Positions 16,796 to 25,237 of a stretch of DNA of 64,000 bases are shown one piece after another. Numbering within the stretch: position 1 is the first letter of the stretch; each line of letters opens with the position of its first letter. Under the pieces are notes generated by a model, which was not told where the DNA came from, did not search any database, and was given only the letters and a program-made list of their open reading frames with translations. The translations under genes and the position numbers were made by a program. The DNA is from Sphingomonas quercus (GTDB taxonomy: Bacteria; Pseudomonadota; Alphaproteobacteria; Sphingomonadales; Sphingomonadaceae): the NCBI RefSeq assembly GCF_018863195.1, contig NZ_JAHKRT010000001.1, forward strand, positions 248,001 through 312,000, written 5' to 3'.

Positions 16796-17692
16796 GTGAC
16801 CACCTATCTGCCGACCCTGAAGCAGCTGCAATATCTCGTCGCGCTGAAGGACGAGGGGCATTTCGGGCGCGCTGCGGACGCCTGTTTCGTCACCCAGTCG
16901 ACGCTGTCGGCGGGCCTGCGCGAGCTGGAATCGCTGATCGGCATCACGCTGGTCGAGCGCACGCGTCGCGTGGTGCGCTTCACCCCGCTCGGCCAGCGCA
17001 TCGCCGAGAAAGCGATGCGCGTGCTGCGCGAGGCGGAGGAGCTGGCCGACATGGCGCGTGCCGCCGGCAAGCCGCTGTCGGGCGAGCTGCGCATGGGCGT
17101 GATCCCGACCATCGCCCCGTTCCTGCTGCCACGCATGCTGCCGCGGCTGCGCGCCGAATGGCCGGACCTCAAGCTCTATCTGCGCGAGGAGACGACGCCC
17201 GCCGCCTGTGAATCGCTTCACCGCGGCCAGCTCGATTGCGTGTTGCTGGCGCTGCCCTATGCGTGCGGCGAGGTGGAGTCGCTCGACCTGTTCGAGGATC
17301 GGCTGTTCGTCGCCATGCCGGAGGACGGCCGCGCCCCGACCACCGTCATCGCCCCCGAGGATATCGACCCGGCCCAGCTGCTGCTGCTCGAGGACGGGCA
17401 TTGCCTGAAGGACCATGCCCTTGCCGCCTGCAACCGGCCGGAGCTGCGCGCGGAGGCGGCGATGCTCGGCACCTCGCTGCACACTCTGGTGCAGATGGTC
17501 GACAATCGCCTTGGCGTGACGTTGCTGCCGGAAATGGCGATCACCGCGGGCATTCTCGACGGCACCCGCGTCGTCGCCCATCCGCTCGATGCCGAGCATC
17601 CCGTGCGCCGCATCGCGCTGGTCTGGCGGCGCGGCAGTCCGCGGGAAAAGGAATTCCGCCTGCTCGGCGAGGCGCTGCACAAGGCGGCCTGA
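16796..17692 (+). CDS. oxyR: hydrogen-peroxide-sensing LysR regulator OxyR
   Basis: A 298-residue LysR-type regulator. The N-terminal winged helix reads LKQLQYLVALKDEGHFGRAADACFVTQSTLS. The redox cysteines are present as Cys203 (LLEDGHCLKD) and Cys212 (ALAACNRPEL). Their nine-residue spacing equals C199/C208 of E. coli OxyR, which strongly supports a disulfide-switch sensor. Translation starts at GTG. The divergent ahpCD operon is its probable target, with an inverted repeat in the shared intergenic region. Confidence 0.94.
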   Translation: MTTYLPTLKQLQYLVALKDEGHFGRAADACFVTQSTLSAGLRELESLIGITLVERTRRVVRFTPLGQRIAEKAMRVLREAEELADMARAAGKPLSGELRMGVIPTIAPFLLPRMLPRLRAEWPDLKLYLREETTPAACESLHRGQLDCVLLALPYACGEVESLDLFEDRLFVAMPEDGRAPTTVIAPEDIDPAQLLLLEDGHCLKDHALAACNRPELRAEAAMLGTSLHTLVQMVDNRLGVTLLPEMAITAGILDGTRVVAHPLDAEHPVRRIALVWRRGSPREKEFRLLGEALHKAA

Positions 17693-17745
17693 GCGCGGCG
17701 CGAGGGCCGGAGAAGCCCGCCCCCAGGGGCGACGGCGCCGGCTGC

Positions 17746-18294
17746 TCAGTCCATATGCCTGATGCCGACGCGCAGATAATCCCAGCCGGTGATCACCGTC
17801 AGCACCGCGGCCGCCCACAGGCTGAACACCCCGACGAAGCGGACCGACTCCCACCCCGGCAGCGCGCCGGCGAGGATGATGCCGCCCAGCGAGACGAGCT
17901 GGAACGTCGTCTTCCACTTGGCGAGCTTCGACACCGGCACTGACACCTGCAGCTGGGCGAGGAACTCGCGCAGGCCCGAAACCGCGATCTCGCGGACGAG
18001 GATGATGATCGCGGCGATGACGTTCCAGTCGTCGATGTCGCGGGTGAACACCAGCATCACGATCACCGCGGCGACCATGATCTTGTCGGCGATCGGATCG
18101 AGGAAGATGCCGAGCCTGGACACCGCGCCCTGCGCGCGCGCCAGATAGCCGTCGAAATAATCGGTGACGCCCATCAGCACATAGAGCGCGAAGCACAGCG
18201 CGTAATGGGACGGCAGCGGATGCCAGAGCAGCGCCACCAGCAGCGGCACGGCGACGATGCGCGACAGGGTCAGGAGATTGGGCAGCGTCAGCAT
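17746..18294 (-). CDS. pgsA: CDP-diacylglycerol-glycerol-3-phosphate 3-phosphatidyltransferase
   Basis: A 182-residue integral membrane enzyme that makes phosphatidylglycerophosphate. The CDP-alcohol phosphotransferase motif is complete in DYFDGYLARAQGAVSRLGIFLDPIADK, with DG, AR, G, D and D correctly spaced at about residues 45-71. At least four further hydrophobic helices follow. The start MLTLPNLLTLSRI is the canonical PgsA beginning. It converges on oxyR; in many relatives pgsA neighbours uvrC, which here lies 38 kb away. Confidence 0.94.
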   Translation of the reverse strand: MLTLPNLLTLSRIVAVPLLVALLWHPLPSHYALCFALYVLMGVTDYFDGYLARAQGAVSRLGIFLDPIADKIMVAAVIVMLVFTRDIDDWNVIAAIIILVREIAVSGLREFLAQLQVSVPVSKLAKWKTTFQLVSLGGIILAGALPGWESVRFVGVFSLWAAAVLTVITGWDYLRVGIRHMD

Positions 18295-18414
18295 TCGGGC
18301 GCAGCCTAGAGTGATTCACGCCACCAAGGAACCCCGCCCGCCTCTTGCCCTTGGACGCGGCCGGCAAAGACGGTTATGGGACGGCGCAGGATAGACAGAG
18401 CCGATCCCCACCGC

Positions 18415-19692
18415 ATGACCCCTTCCTTCCGGCTCCTCGGCCAGCGGCGATTTTTGCCGCTGTTCGCGACCCAGTTCCTGGGGGCCTTCAACGACAATCT
18501 CTTCAAGACTGCGATGGTGCTCCTCGTCACCTATCGCATCTATTCCGACGAGACGAAGGAAGCGGCGTTCAATGCCGTCGCCGGGGGTGTCTTCATCCTC
18601 CCCTTCTTCCTGTTCTCGGCGCTGGCCGGGCAGCTCGCGGACAGCCACGACAAGGCGCGCATCATCCGCATCGTCAAGTCGCTGGAAATCGCCATCATGC
18701 TGGTCGGCGCGAGCGGGCTCTATCTGCACAATGTCCCGCTGCTGCTGACGGCGCTGATGGCGATGGGCTGCCACTCGGCCTTTTTCGGGCCGATCAAATA
18801 CGCCATCCTGCCCCAGCATCTCGAGCCCGAGGACGTGCTCGGCGGCACCGGGCAGGTCGAGGCGGGCACCTATTTCGCGATTCTCGCCGGCACGATCGTC
18901 GGCGGCCTCATCTCGGCCGAGGCGGCGGCGGTGCTGGCGCTGGTCGTGGCGGTGATCGGCCGCTTCGTGTCGAGCTTCGTGCCCCCTGCCCCACCGCTCG
19001 TCGACGAGAAGCATGCCGGTGTCGACTATCACATCGTCCGCTCCTCCATCCATCTCGTCTCCGAGACGATGCACATCCCGCGCCTGTTCCTGGCGATCGC
19101 CTCGATCAGCTTCTTCTGGATGATGGGCGCGATTCTCGCCGCGCAGTTCCCGCCGCTCGTCAAGAACGTGCTCTATGCCGATCAGCAGGTGGCGACGCTG
19201 TTCCTCGCCATCTTCTCGATCGGCGTAGCGATCGGCTCGATCGTCATCAACCGGCTGCTCAAGGGCACGGTATCGGCGCGCTGGGCGCCGGCCTCGGCGC
19301 TGATCATGGGCGTGTTCGTGCTCGATCTCTACTGGGCGACCTCGCACTGGCCGCTGCCGGAAGCGGGGGCGCCGCTGATGCTGCTCAGCGATTTCATCCG
19401 CCTGCCCCATGCCGATCGGGTGCTGATCGACCTGCTCGGCATCGCCACCTTCGGCGGCATGTTCGTGGTGCCCCTCTACGCCTTCCTCACCACCACCGTG
19501 GGCAAGGACCACACCGCGCGCACGGTGGCGGCGAACAATATCGTCAACTCAGGCGCGATGGTGCTGGCGGCGGTGCTGCTCTTCGCGCTGGTGCAGATGG
19601 GCTATACCGTCGCCGAAACGCTGCTGATGGTGGCGCTGGCCAGCGGCGGCTCGGCGTGGCTCGCCTGGAAGCTGCACAAGGCCTGCGACTGA
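18415..19692 (+). CDS. MFS transporter, LplT/lysophospholipid-transporter-like
   Basis: A 425-residue protein with about twelve hydrophobic segments. The first helix region FLPLFATQFLGAFNDNLFKTAMVLLVTY is the signature of LplT and of the transporter half of Aas-type fusion proteins that flip lysophospholipids inward for re-acylation. FFGPIKYAILPQHL and GGTGQVEAGTYFAILAGT are also typical. The acyltransferase half found in fused homologues is absent here. ATG at 18415 is preferred because FRLLGQRRFLPLF is the usual start; another in-frame ATG lies at 18376. The divergent neighbour pgsA is also a phospholipid gene. Confidence 0.75.
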   Translation: MTPSFRLLGQRRFLPLFATQFLGAFNDNLFKTAMVLLVTYRIYSDETKEAAFNAVAGGVFILPFFLFSALAGQLADSHDKARIIRIVKSLEIAIMLVGASGLYLHNVPLLLTALMAMGCHSAFFGPIKYAILPQHLEPEDVLGGTGQVEAGTYFAILAGTIVGGLISAEAAAVLALVVAVIGRFVSSFVPPAPPLVDEKHAGVDYHIVRSSIHLVSETMHIPRLFLAIASISFFWMMGAILAAQFPPLVKNVLYADQQVATLFLAIFSIGVAIGSIVINRLLKGTVSARWAPASALIMGVFVLDLYWATSHWPLPEAGAPLMLLSDFIRLPHADRVLIDLLGIATFGGMFVVPLYAFLTTTVGKDHTARTVAANNIVNSGAMVLAAVLLFALVQMGYTVAETLLMVALASGGSAWLAWKLHKACD

Positions 19693-19698
19693 GGCGGA

Positions 19699-21564
19699 TC
19701 AGGCGGTCAGCGCATGCTGGGCGCCGCCGTGTCCGATCGGCGTGCGGAGCACCGGCATCGCCACGGCGTTGGGCATGCCCTCCCCATGCCGGCGCAGAAG
19801 CGTGGCGAGCTGGCGCGCATCCACCGCCCGCGAAAACAGGAAGCCCTGCGCGTAGAGGCCGCCCAGCCGCACCAGCTCGGCCGCCTGCTCCACAGTCTCG
19901 ACCCCTTCCGCAACGACGCGGATGCCGAGCTTGCGGGCGATCTCCAGCAGCCCCTCGATGATCGCCAAGCTGGGATCGCCCGGCGCCATCCGGGCGATGA
20001 AGCTGCGGTCGATCTTGATCGCATCGACCGGCACCGACAGCAGGTGAGTGAGCGAGGCATAGCCGGTGCCGAAATCATCGAGGGCGACGCGCAGGCCACA
20101 GGAGCGCAGCGCCTGGCTGACTTCGGCGACGACATGGTCATGCTCGCCGATATAGACCTGCTCGGTCACCTCCAGCGTGACGTGGTGAAGCGGAATGCCG
20201 CGCGCGTCGAAGGCCGAAACCAGCTTCTCGCGCAGGTTGCCGCCGCGGAAATCTGCGGAGGTGGCGTTGATGCTGACATGCTGGAGCGGCAGCCCCATGT
20301 CGAACCAGCGCCGCAGGTCGTCGGCGACCAGCGCCAGCATGCGATCGGTCAGGCTGGCGGCGATGCGGGCATCGGTAATCGCGTCGCTGAACGCGCCGGC
20401 GGCGAGGATCTCGCCCCCCGGCAGGATCAGCCGGCACAGCGCCTCCACGCCGATGATCTCGCCCGTGTCGAGGCGGACGATCGGCTGATAGTAAGCGACG
20501 ATACGGTCGTCGCGCAGCGCCTGCTCGACGTTGCGGATCGACGAAAGCCGGTCAGTCATCCGCGTGCCGATGCCGGGCCAGTATCGCACGAAACCGCCGC
20601 GCCCGAGTTCCTTGGCATGATAGAGCGCGAAATCCGCGTTGCGCCGGACCATTTCCGCGTTCTCGTCACCGGGCAGGACAACGGCGCCGCCGATCGTCGC
20701 GCGCGGCGTCACCACGAAGACGTCGCAATCCAGCGGGGCGGTGATGGCGGCAAGGATCGCTTCGGCACCGGCCTGGAAATCACCGAGCATGGCCGGGTCC
20801 TGCACCAGCACGGCGAAGGCGTTGCCGCCGACGCGAAACACCTTGTCCGGCGCGGCCGAGGCGGCGATGCGCGCGGCGACGCCCTGCAGCACCCGGTCGC
20901 CGAGATGACGGCCGAACGTGTCGTTGATGAGGTGGAGATTGTCGATGTCGATCAGCAGCAGGCCCCAGGCGTCCGGCCGGGCGACCGGCATGCCGGCGAT
21001 CGCCACCCGGAAGGAATCATGATCGGGCAGGCCGGTCAGCGCGTCGAAGCGGGCCCGGCGCTCCCGGGCCAGCGCGCGCTCGTGCCGCTCCATGGCAATG
21101 GCGCACAGGCGGGCGCAGAGGTCGACCAGCGAGCGCTCCTCGCCGGTAGGGCCGCGCCGCTCGCGATAATAGATGGCGAAGGTGCCGATCACCTCGCCGG
21201 TGCTGTCGAAGACCGGCGTTGACCAGCAGGCGCGCAGGCCGAGGGCGAGGGCAGCCGGGCCGAACTCGCCCCAGCGCGGATCATGCTCGATATCGGAGAC
21301 GACCACCGGCTCGCGCAGATAGGCAGCGGTGCCGCAGGCGCCGGCATTAGGCCCGATCATCCAGTTGTCGACGGATTCGGCGAAGCTTGCCGGCAGGCTG
21401 GGCGCCGACAGCGGGTGCAGGAGCCCGCTGCGGTCGACGCCGATCACCGTACACACGGTCCCGGGCGAGGATGTCTCGACCTCCCGGCAGAGACGGTCGC
21501 CGATCAGCCGCGCGGGCGCGCCGCGTGCCAGCATATCCAGAATGGAGATCTGCAGTCGATCCAT
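19699..21564 (-). CDS. GAF-GGDEF-EAL protein with degenerate GGDEF, probable c-di-GMP phosphodiesterase
   Basis: A 621-residue cytoplasmic signalling protein. A GAF domain covers about residues 15-165, with a pattern (GACGTAAY, DPRW, ACWSTPV) that fits small-molecule or redox sensing. The GGDEF domain (about 175-330) has GGNAF at 246-250 in place of GGDEF, so cyclase activity is unlikely. The EAL domain (about 345-605) looks intact: EAL at 374-376, LEVTEQ, DDFGTGYASL, KIDRSF, AEGVET and QGFLFS. I infer c-di-GMP hydrolysis, possibly tuned by GTP bound to the dead GGDEF. A GTG ten codons upstream is an alternative start. Confidence 0.85.
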   Translation of the reverse strand: MDRLQISILDMLARGAPARLIGDRLCREVETSSPGTVCTVIGVDRSGLLHPLSAPSLPASFAESVDNWMIGPNAGACGTAAYLREPVVVSDIEHDPRWGEFGPAALALGLRACWSTPVFDSTGEVIGTFAIYYRERRGPTGEERSLVDLCARLCAIAMERHERALARERRARFDALTGLPDHDSFRVAIAGMPVARPDAWGLLLIDIDNLHLINDTFGRHLGDRVLQGVAARIAASAAPDKVFRVGGNAFAVLVQDPAMLGDFQAGAEAILAAITAPLDCDVFVVTPRATIGGAVVLPGDENAEMVRRNADFALYHAKELGRGGFVRYWPGIGTRMTDRLSSIRNVEQALRDDRIVAYYQPIVRLDTGEIIGVEALCRLILPGGEILAAGAFSDAITDARIAASLTDRMLALVADDLRRWFDMGLPLQHVSINATSADFRGGNLREKLVSAFDARGIPLHHVTLEVTEQVYIGEHDHVVAEVSQALRSCGLRVALDDFGTGYASLTHLLSVPVDAIKIDRSFIARMAPGDPSLAIIEGLLEIARKLGIRVVAEGVETVEQAAELVRLGGLYAQGFLFSRAVDARQLATLLRRHGEGMPNAVAMPVLRTPIGHGGAQHALTA

Positions 21565-21689
21565 CGCGGTCCAGCCCTGGTCGGACGCCGGCACAATATA
21601 CCGGCATGCTGAACAGGAAACCGCAAAACTCTTTGAAAGCGGGTTAATCGCCTCCGACGGTCAGCGCGACCCGGAGCCAAAGGCCCGAT

Positions 21690-21926
21690 TCAGTCCTCGG
21701 CCTGCTCGGCGAGGCGCGAATGCTTCTCGGCCTTCGCCGCCTTGGCCTTCAGCCAGTCGCGATTGGCGTAGAGCACCGCTGCGGCGACCGCCGCCGAGCC
21801 GATCCCCGCGCCTATGCCGATCCAGCGCGCGACATTGCCATTGGCGGCATTCCGCTCGCCCTTCTCGCCCTTGTCGACCGGCGCCTTGCCGTCCGCGGCA
21901 CTCTTTCCGTCCGTCTTCACAGTCAT
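21690..21926 (-). CDS. hypothetical small membrane protein
   Basis: A 78-residue protein with no recognised family. A charged, Lys/Asp/Gly-rich N-terminal third is followed by one hydrophobic helix (ARWIGIGAGIGSAAVAAAVLYAN, about residues 33-55) and a Lys/Ala/Glu-rich amphipathic tail. It is translated from the same strand directly after pntB, with one base between stop and start, so it belongs to the pnt transcript. A role tied to transhydrogenase is only suggested by position. Confidence 0.65.
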   Translation of the reverse strand: MTVKTDGKSAADGKAPVDKGEKGERNAANGNVARWIGIGAGIGSAAVAAAVLYANRDWLKAKAAKAEKHSRLAEQAED

Positions 21927-21927
21927 A

Positions 21928-23343
21928 TCAATGCGCCATTGCCTTCACGATATCCTCGACCATCTTCTTCGCATCGGCGAGAAGCATCATGGTATTGTCC
22001 ATGTAGAAGACATCATTGTCCACGCCGGCATAACCAACGCCGCCCATTGATCGTTTCACGAAAAGCACCGTCTTGGCCTTTTCCACGTCGAGCACCGGCA
22101 TGCCGTAGATCGGCGAGGTCTTGTCGGTCTTGGCCGCCGGATTGGTGACGTCGTTGGCGCCGATGACGAAGGCGACATCGGTCTGGGCGAATTCGCCGTT
22201 GATGTCCTCCAGCTCGAACACCTCGTCGTAAGGCACGTTGGCCTCGGCGAGCAGCACGTTCATGTGGCCCGGCATGCGGCCCGCCACCGGATGGATGGCG
22301 TACTTCACGGTGACGCCTTCCTTCTTCAACAGGTCGGCCATCTCGCGCAGCGCGTGCTGGGCCTGCGCCACCGCCATGCCGTAACCGGGCACGATGATCA
22401 CCTGCTCGGCCTGCTTCATCATGAAGGCGGCGTCCTCGGCCGAGCCGCGCTTCCACGGCCGGTCGGTCTGGGCCGCGCCGCCGCCGCCGCCGGCCTCGGC
22501 GCCGAAGCCGCCGGCGATCACCGAGATGAAGCTGCGGTTCATCGCCCGGCACATGATGTAGGACAGGATCGCGCCCGAGGAGCCGACCAGCGCGCCGGTG
22601 ATGATCATCGCCGTATTATGCAGCGTGAAGCCCATCGCCGCAGCCGCCCAGCCCGAATAGCTGTTCAGCATCGACACCACCACCGGCATGTCCGCGCCGC
22701 CGATGGGGATGATCAGCAGGAAGCCGATGAGGAAGGAGAGCGCCGTGACAGCGCCGAACACCCAGGTCGACTGGTCGGTCAGGAAATAGGCGATCAGCCC
22801 GAGGATCAGCGCCAGCGTGCCAAGATTGATGACATGGCGGCCGGGCAGCATGATCGGCTTGCCCGACATGTTGCCGTTGAGCTTCAGGAAGGCGATCACC
22901 GAGCCGGAGAAGGTGATCGCGCCGATCGCCACGCCCAGACCCATCTCGATCCGGCTCTGGAGGTGGATGACGCCGTCCAGGTCGGCGATCCCGAACGGGA
23001 TCGGGTTGAGATAGGCGGCACCGGCCACCAGCACCGCGGCAAGACCGACCAGCGAGTGGAAGGCCGCGACAAGCTGCGGCATCGCCGTCATCGCGATACG
23101 CCGCGCGATAACGAAACCGACGCTTCCGCCGATCAGGATGGCAATCAGAATCTCGGGCAGGCTGGCGATCTCGTGGGTGATGAGCGTCGTCACCACCGCG
23201 ATCAGCATGCCGATCATGCCGTAGCGGTTGCCGCGGCGCGAGCTTTCCGGGCTCGATAGCCCGCGCAGCGCGAGGACGAAGCACACGCCCGCGATCAGAT
23301 AGGCGAAGCCCACCCAGGCCGGCACTGCTAGAGCTTCGTGCAT
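21928..23343 (-). CDS. pntB: NAD(P) transhydrogenase subunit beta
   Basis: A 471-residue subunit carrying the dII membrane domain (about residues 1-270, roughly nine helices) and the dIII NADP(H)-binding domain. In dIII, VIIVPGYGMAVAQAQHALREM is the nucleotide-binding loop, with later conserved segments HPVAGRMPGHMNVLLAEANVPYD and VIGANDVTNPAA. Proton flow through dII drives hydride transfer from NADH to NADP. It is last of the three pnt genes in the order pntAA, pntAB, pntB, and is followed immediately by a small membrane protein gene. Confidence 0.95.
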   Translation of the reverse strand: MHEALAVPAWVGFAYLIAGVCFVLALRGLSSPESSRRGNRYGMIGMLIAVVTTLITHEIASLPEILIAILIGGSVGFVIARRIAMTAMPQLVAAFHSLVGLAAVLVAGAAYLNPIPFGIADLDGVIHLQSRIEMGLGVAIGAITFSGSVIAFLKLNGNMSGKPIMLPGRHVINLGTLALILGLIAYFLTDQSTWVFGAVTALSFLIGFLLIIPIGGADMPVVVSMLNSYSGWAAAAMGFTLHNTAMIITGALVGSSGAILSYIMCRAMNRSFISVIAGGFGAEAGGGGGAAQTDRPWKRGSAEDAAFMMKQAEQVIIVPGYGMAVAQAQHALREMADLLKKEGVTVKYAIHPVAGRMPGHMNVLLAEANVPYDEVFELEDINGEFAQTDVAFVIGANDVTNPAAKTDKTSPIYGMPVLDVEKAKTVLFVKRSMGGVGYAGVDNDVFYMDNTMMLLADAKKMVEDIVKAMAH

Positions 23344-23387
23344 CTTAACCCGTTCCCCTCACTGCTTCGGACGATCGCCGGCCCCGC

Positions 23388-23675
23388 TCAGGCCTTGCGA
23401 TCCTTTTTCTTGTACATGGCGAGCATGCGCTCGGTGACGGCGAAGCCACCGAAGATGTTGATCGAGGCCAGCACCACGGCCGCGAGGCCGAGCCACTTGG
23501 AGGTGGCCGAGCCGGCCGCCGCGGAGGCGACCAGCGCCCCGACGATGATCACCGACGAGATCGCGTTGGTCACCGCCATCAGCGGCGTGTGCAGGGCCGG
23601 GGTCACCGACCAGACGACGTAATAGCCCACGAAGCAGGCCATCACGAAGATCGACAGGATCGATACGAAATCCAT
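23388..23675 (-). CDS. pntAB: NAD(P) transhydrogenase subunit alpha part 2
   Basis: A 95-residue membrane subunit, the C-terminal hydrophobic part of the alpha chain made as a separate protein, as in alphaproteobacteria such as Rhodospirillum. Three helices are visible, with TPALHTPLMAVTNAISSVIIVGAL and NIFGGFAVTERMLAMYKKKD typical of the family. The start MDFVSILSIF was chosen over longer frames because it matches homologous N-termini and has GGGCGGAAAC upstream. A 142-bp spacer separates it from pntAA. Confidence 0.93.
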   Translation of the reverse strand: MDFVSILSIFVMACFVGYYVVWSVTPALHTPLMAVTNAISSVIIVGALVASAAAGSATSKWLGLAAVVLASINIFGGFAVTERMLAMYKKKDRKA

Positions 23676-23817
23676 GTTTCCGCCCTTATTCCCTGCGCTC
23701 GTCCGTTCGTTTCGAGCCTGTCGCGAAGCAGCCACCATGGCCGCGCCGTCCCGACTTCGGGTCTCGATCTCGCCCGCCCCACCCCGCTTCGCAAGCGAGG
23801 AAGGGGCCGGCAAGCGC

Positions 23818-24948
23818 CTAGTTCCCCAGCAGCCGCTGGTTCACCACCTTGCCGTCTCTGGTCAGGCGGATCGCGTCACCGATCTCCTCGCCATCGGGCA
23901 GGATCGGCCGGTTGGCCTCCTTGTCCCAGAATGCGGAAAGGAAATTATAGAGGTTGCGCGAAAACACCGCCGAGGAATCGGTGGCGATGCGGCTCGGCAC
24001 GTTGCGGTTGCCGATGATGCGCACGCCGTGCCGCTCCACCGTCTCGCCGGCCACCGCGCCCTCGACATTGCCGCCCGCCTCGACCGCGAGATCGACGATG
24101 ATCGAGCCGGGGCGCATCGTCGCGATCTGCGCGTCCGTGATCAGGCGCGGCGCGGGCCGGCCGGGGATCAGCGCGGTGGTGATGACGATGTCCTGCTTGG
24201 CGATGTGCGAGGAGACCAGGTCCGCCTGCGCGGCCTTATATTCGTCCGACATCTCGGTGGCGTAGCCGCCGGTGCCCTCGCCCTCGATACCGGCGACGCT
24301 CTCCACAAAGATCGGCTTGGCGCCGAGCGACAGGATCTGCTCCTTGGTCGCAGAGCGAACGTCCGTCGCCGAAACCTGCGCGCCGAGGCGCCGCGCGGTG
24401 GCGATGGCCTGGAGGCCGGCGACGCCGACCCCCATCACGAACAGCTTGGCGGCCGACACCGTGCCCGCCGCCGTCATCATCATCGGCATGGCGCGATCAT
24501 ATTCCGCCGCCGCGTCGATCACCGCGCGGTAGCCGGAGAGGTTCGACTGGGAGGAGAGGATGTCCATGGACTGGGCGCGCGTGATGCGCGGCATGAATTC
24601 CATGGCCAGCGCCTCCAGCCCGGCCGCCGCATAGGCATCGACGCGCGCGCGCTCGACAAACGGGTTGAGGCCCGCCACCACCCAGGCGCCGGGCGCCTGT
24701 CCGCCCAGCGAGGCGGGGTCCGGGCCTTGCACGCCGAGGATGATCCCGGCGCCGGCCAGCGTCGCGGCGCGGTCGCCCAGCGTCGCGCCGGCATCGGCGT
24801 AGGCCTGATCGGGGATGGAGGCGGCGATACCGGCGCCCGACTCCACGGCCAGTTCAGCCCCCAGGCTGCGCAACTTCTTGACCGTTTCCGGCGTGGCAGC
24901 GACGCGGCGCTCGCCGGGCGCGCCCTCCTTGAGGACCGCAATCTTCAT
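23818..24948 (-). CDS. pntAA: NAD(P) transhydrogenase subunit alpha part 1
   Basis: A 376-residue soluble dI domain that binds NAD(H). The beginning MKIAVLKEGAPGERRVAATPE is the alanine-dehydrogenase/PNT N-terminal motif. The Rossmann loop is VMGVGVAGLQAIATARRLGAQVSATDVR around residues 170-198, and the mobile loop and RPAPRLI segment follow. It works with PntAB and PntB at the inner membrane. It starts nine bases after the cytochrome oxidase subunit IV gene, suggesting a shared upstream promoter. Confidence 0.95.
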   Translation of the reverse strand: MKIAVLKEGAPGERRVAATPETVKKLRSLGAELAVESGAGIAASIPDQAYADAGATLGDRAATLAGAGIILGVQGPDPASLGGQAPGAWVVAGLNPFVERARVDAYAAAGLEALAMEFMPRITRAQSMDILSSQSNLSGYRAVIDAAAEYDRAMPMMMTAAGTVSAAKLFVMGVGVAGLQAIATARRLGAQVSATDVRSATKEQILSLGAKPIFVESVAGIEGEGTGGYATEMSDEYKAAQADLVSSHIAKQDIVITTALIPGRPAPRLITDAQIATMRPGSIIVDLAVEAGGNVEGAVAGETVERHGVRIIGNRNVPSRIATDSSAVFSRNLYNFLSAFWDKEANRPILPDGEEIGDAIRLTRDGKVVNQRLLGN

Positions 24949-24957
24949 GGTCAGGGC

Positions 24958-25095
24958 TTAGCTGGCGATGATGAGGACGACGACGGCCGCGCAGATGAAG
25001 CTGATGATCGTGCCCCACTTCATCAGGGCGGTGAACCCGGAATAGGTGCCTTCGTGCGCGCTCAGCTCGAAGCCGCTGTCATGTTCTGCAACCAT
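24958..25095 (-). CDS. aa3-type cytochrome c oxidase subunit IV
   Basis: A 45-residue membrane protein, starting MVAEHDSGFELSAHEGTYSGF and containing a single helix (about residues 27-44, WGTIISFICAAVVVLIIA). The pattern HEGTYSGFTALMKWGTI is the hallmark of the small bacterial aa3-oxidase subunit IV family, which caps the core oxidase without being essential for catalysis in studied cases. It is separated from any cox operon but sits first in the pnt transcription unit, nine bases before pntAA. Confidence 0.88.
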   Translation of the reverse strand: MVAEHDSGFELSAHEGTYSGFTALMKWGTIISFICAAVVVLIIAS

Positions 25096-25237
25096 GCGTT
25101 TCCGCCCCCTGATGAATGTGCCGGCTGGTATACAGCCGCGCTCTTATCGCCGCACGACCGGGCGCTCAAGCCCCCGCCGTTTATCGTCCCTTTACACCCC
25201 CTGTCCTAGAACGACGCAATACGGCAATAAGGACTTC

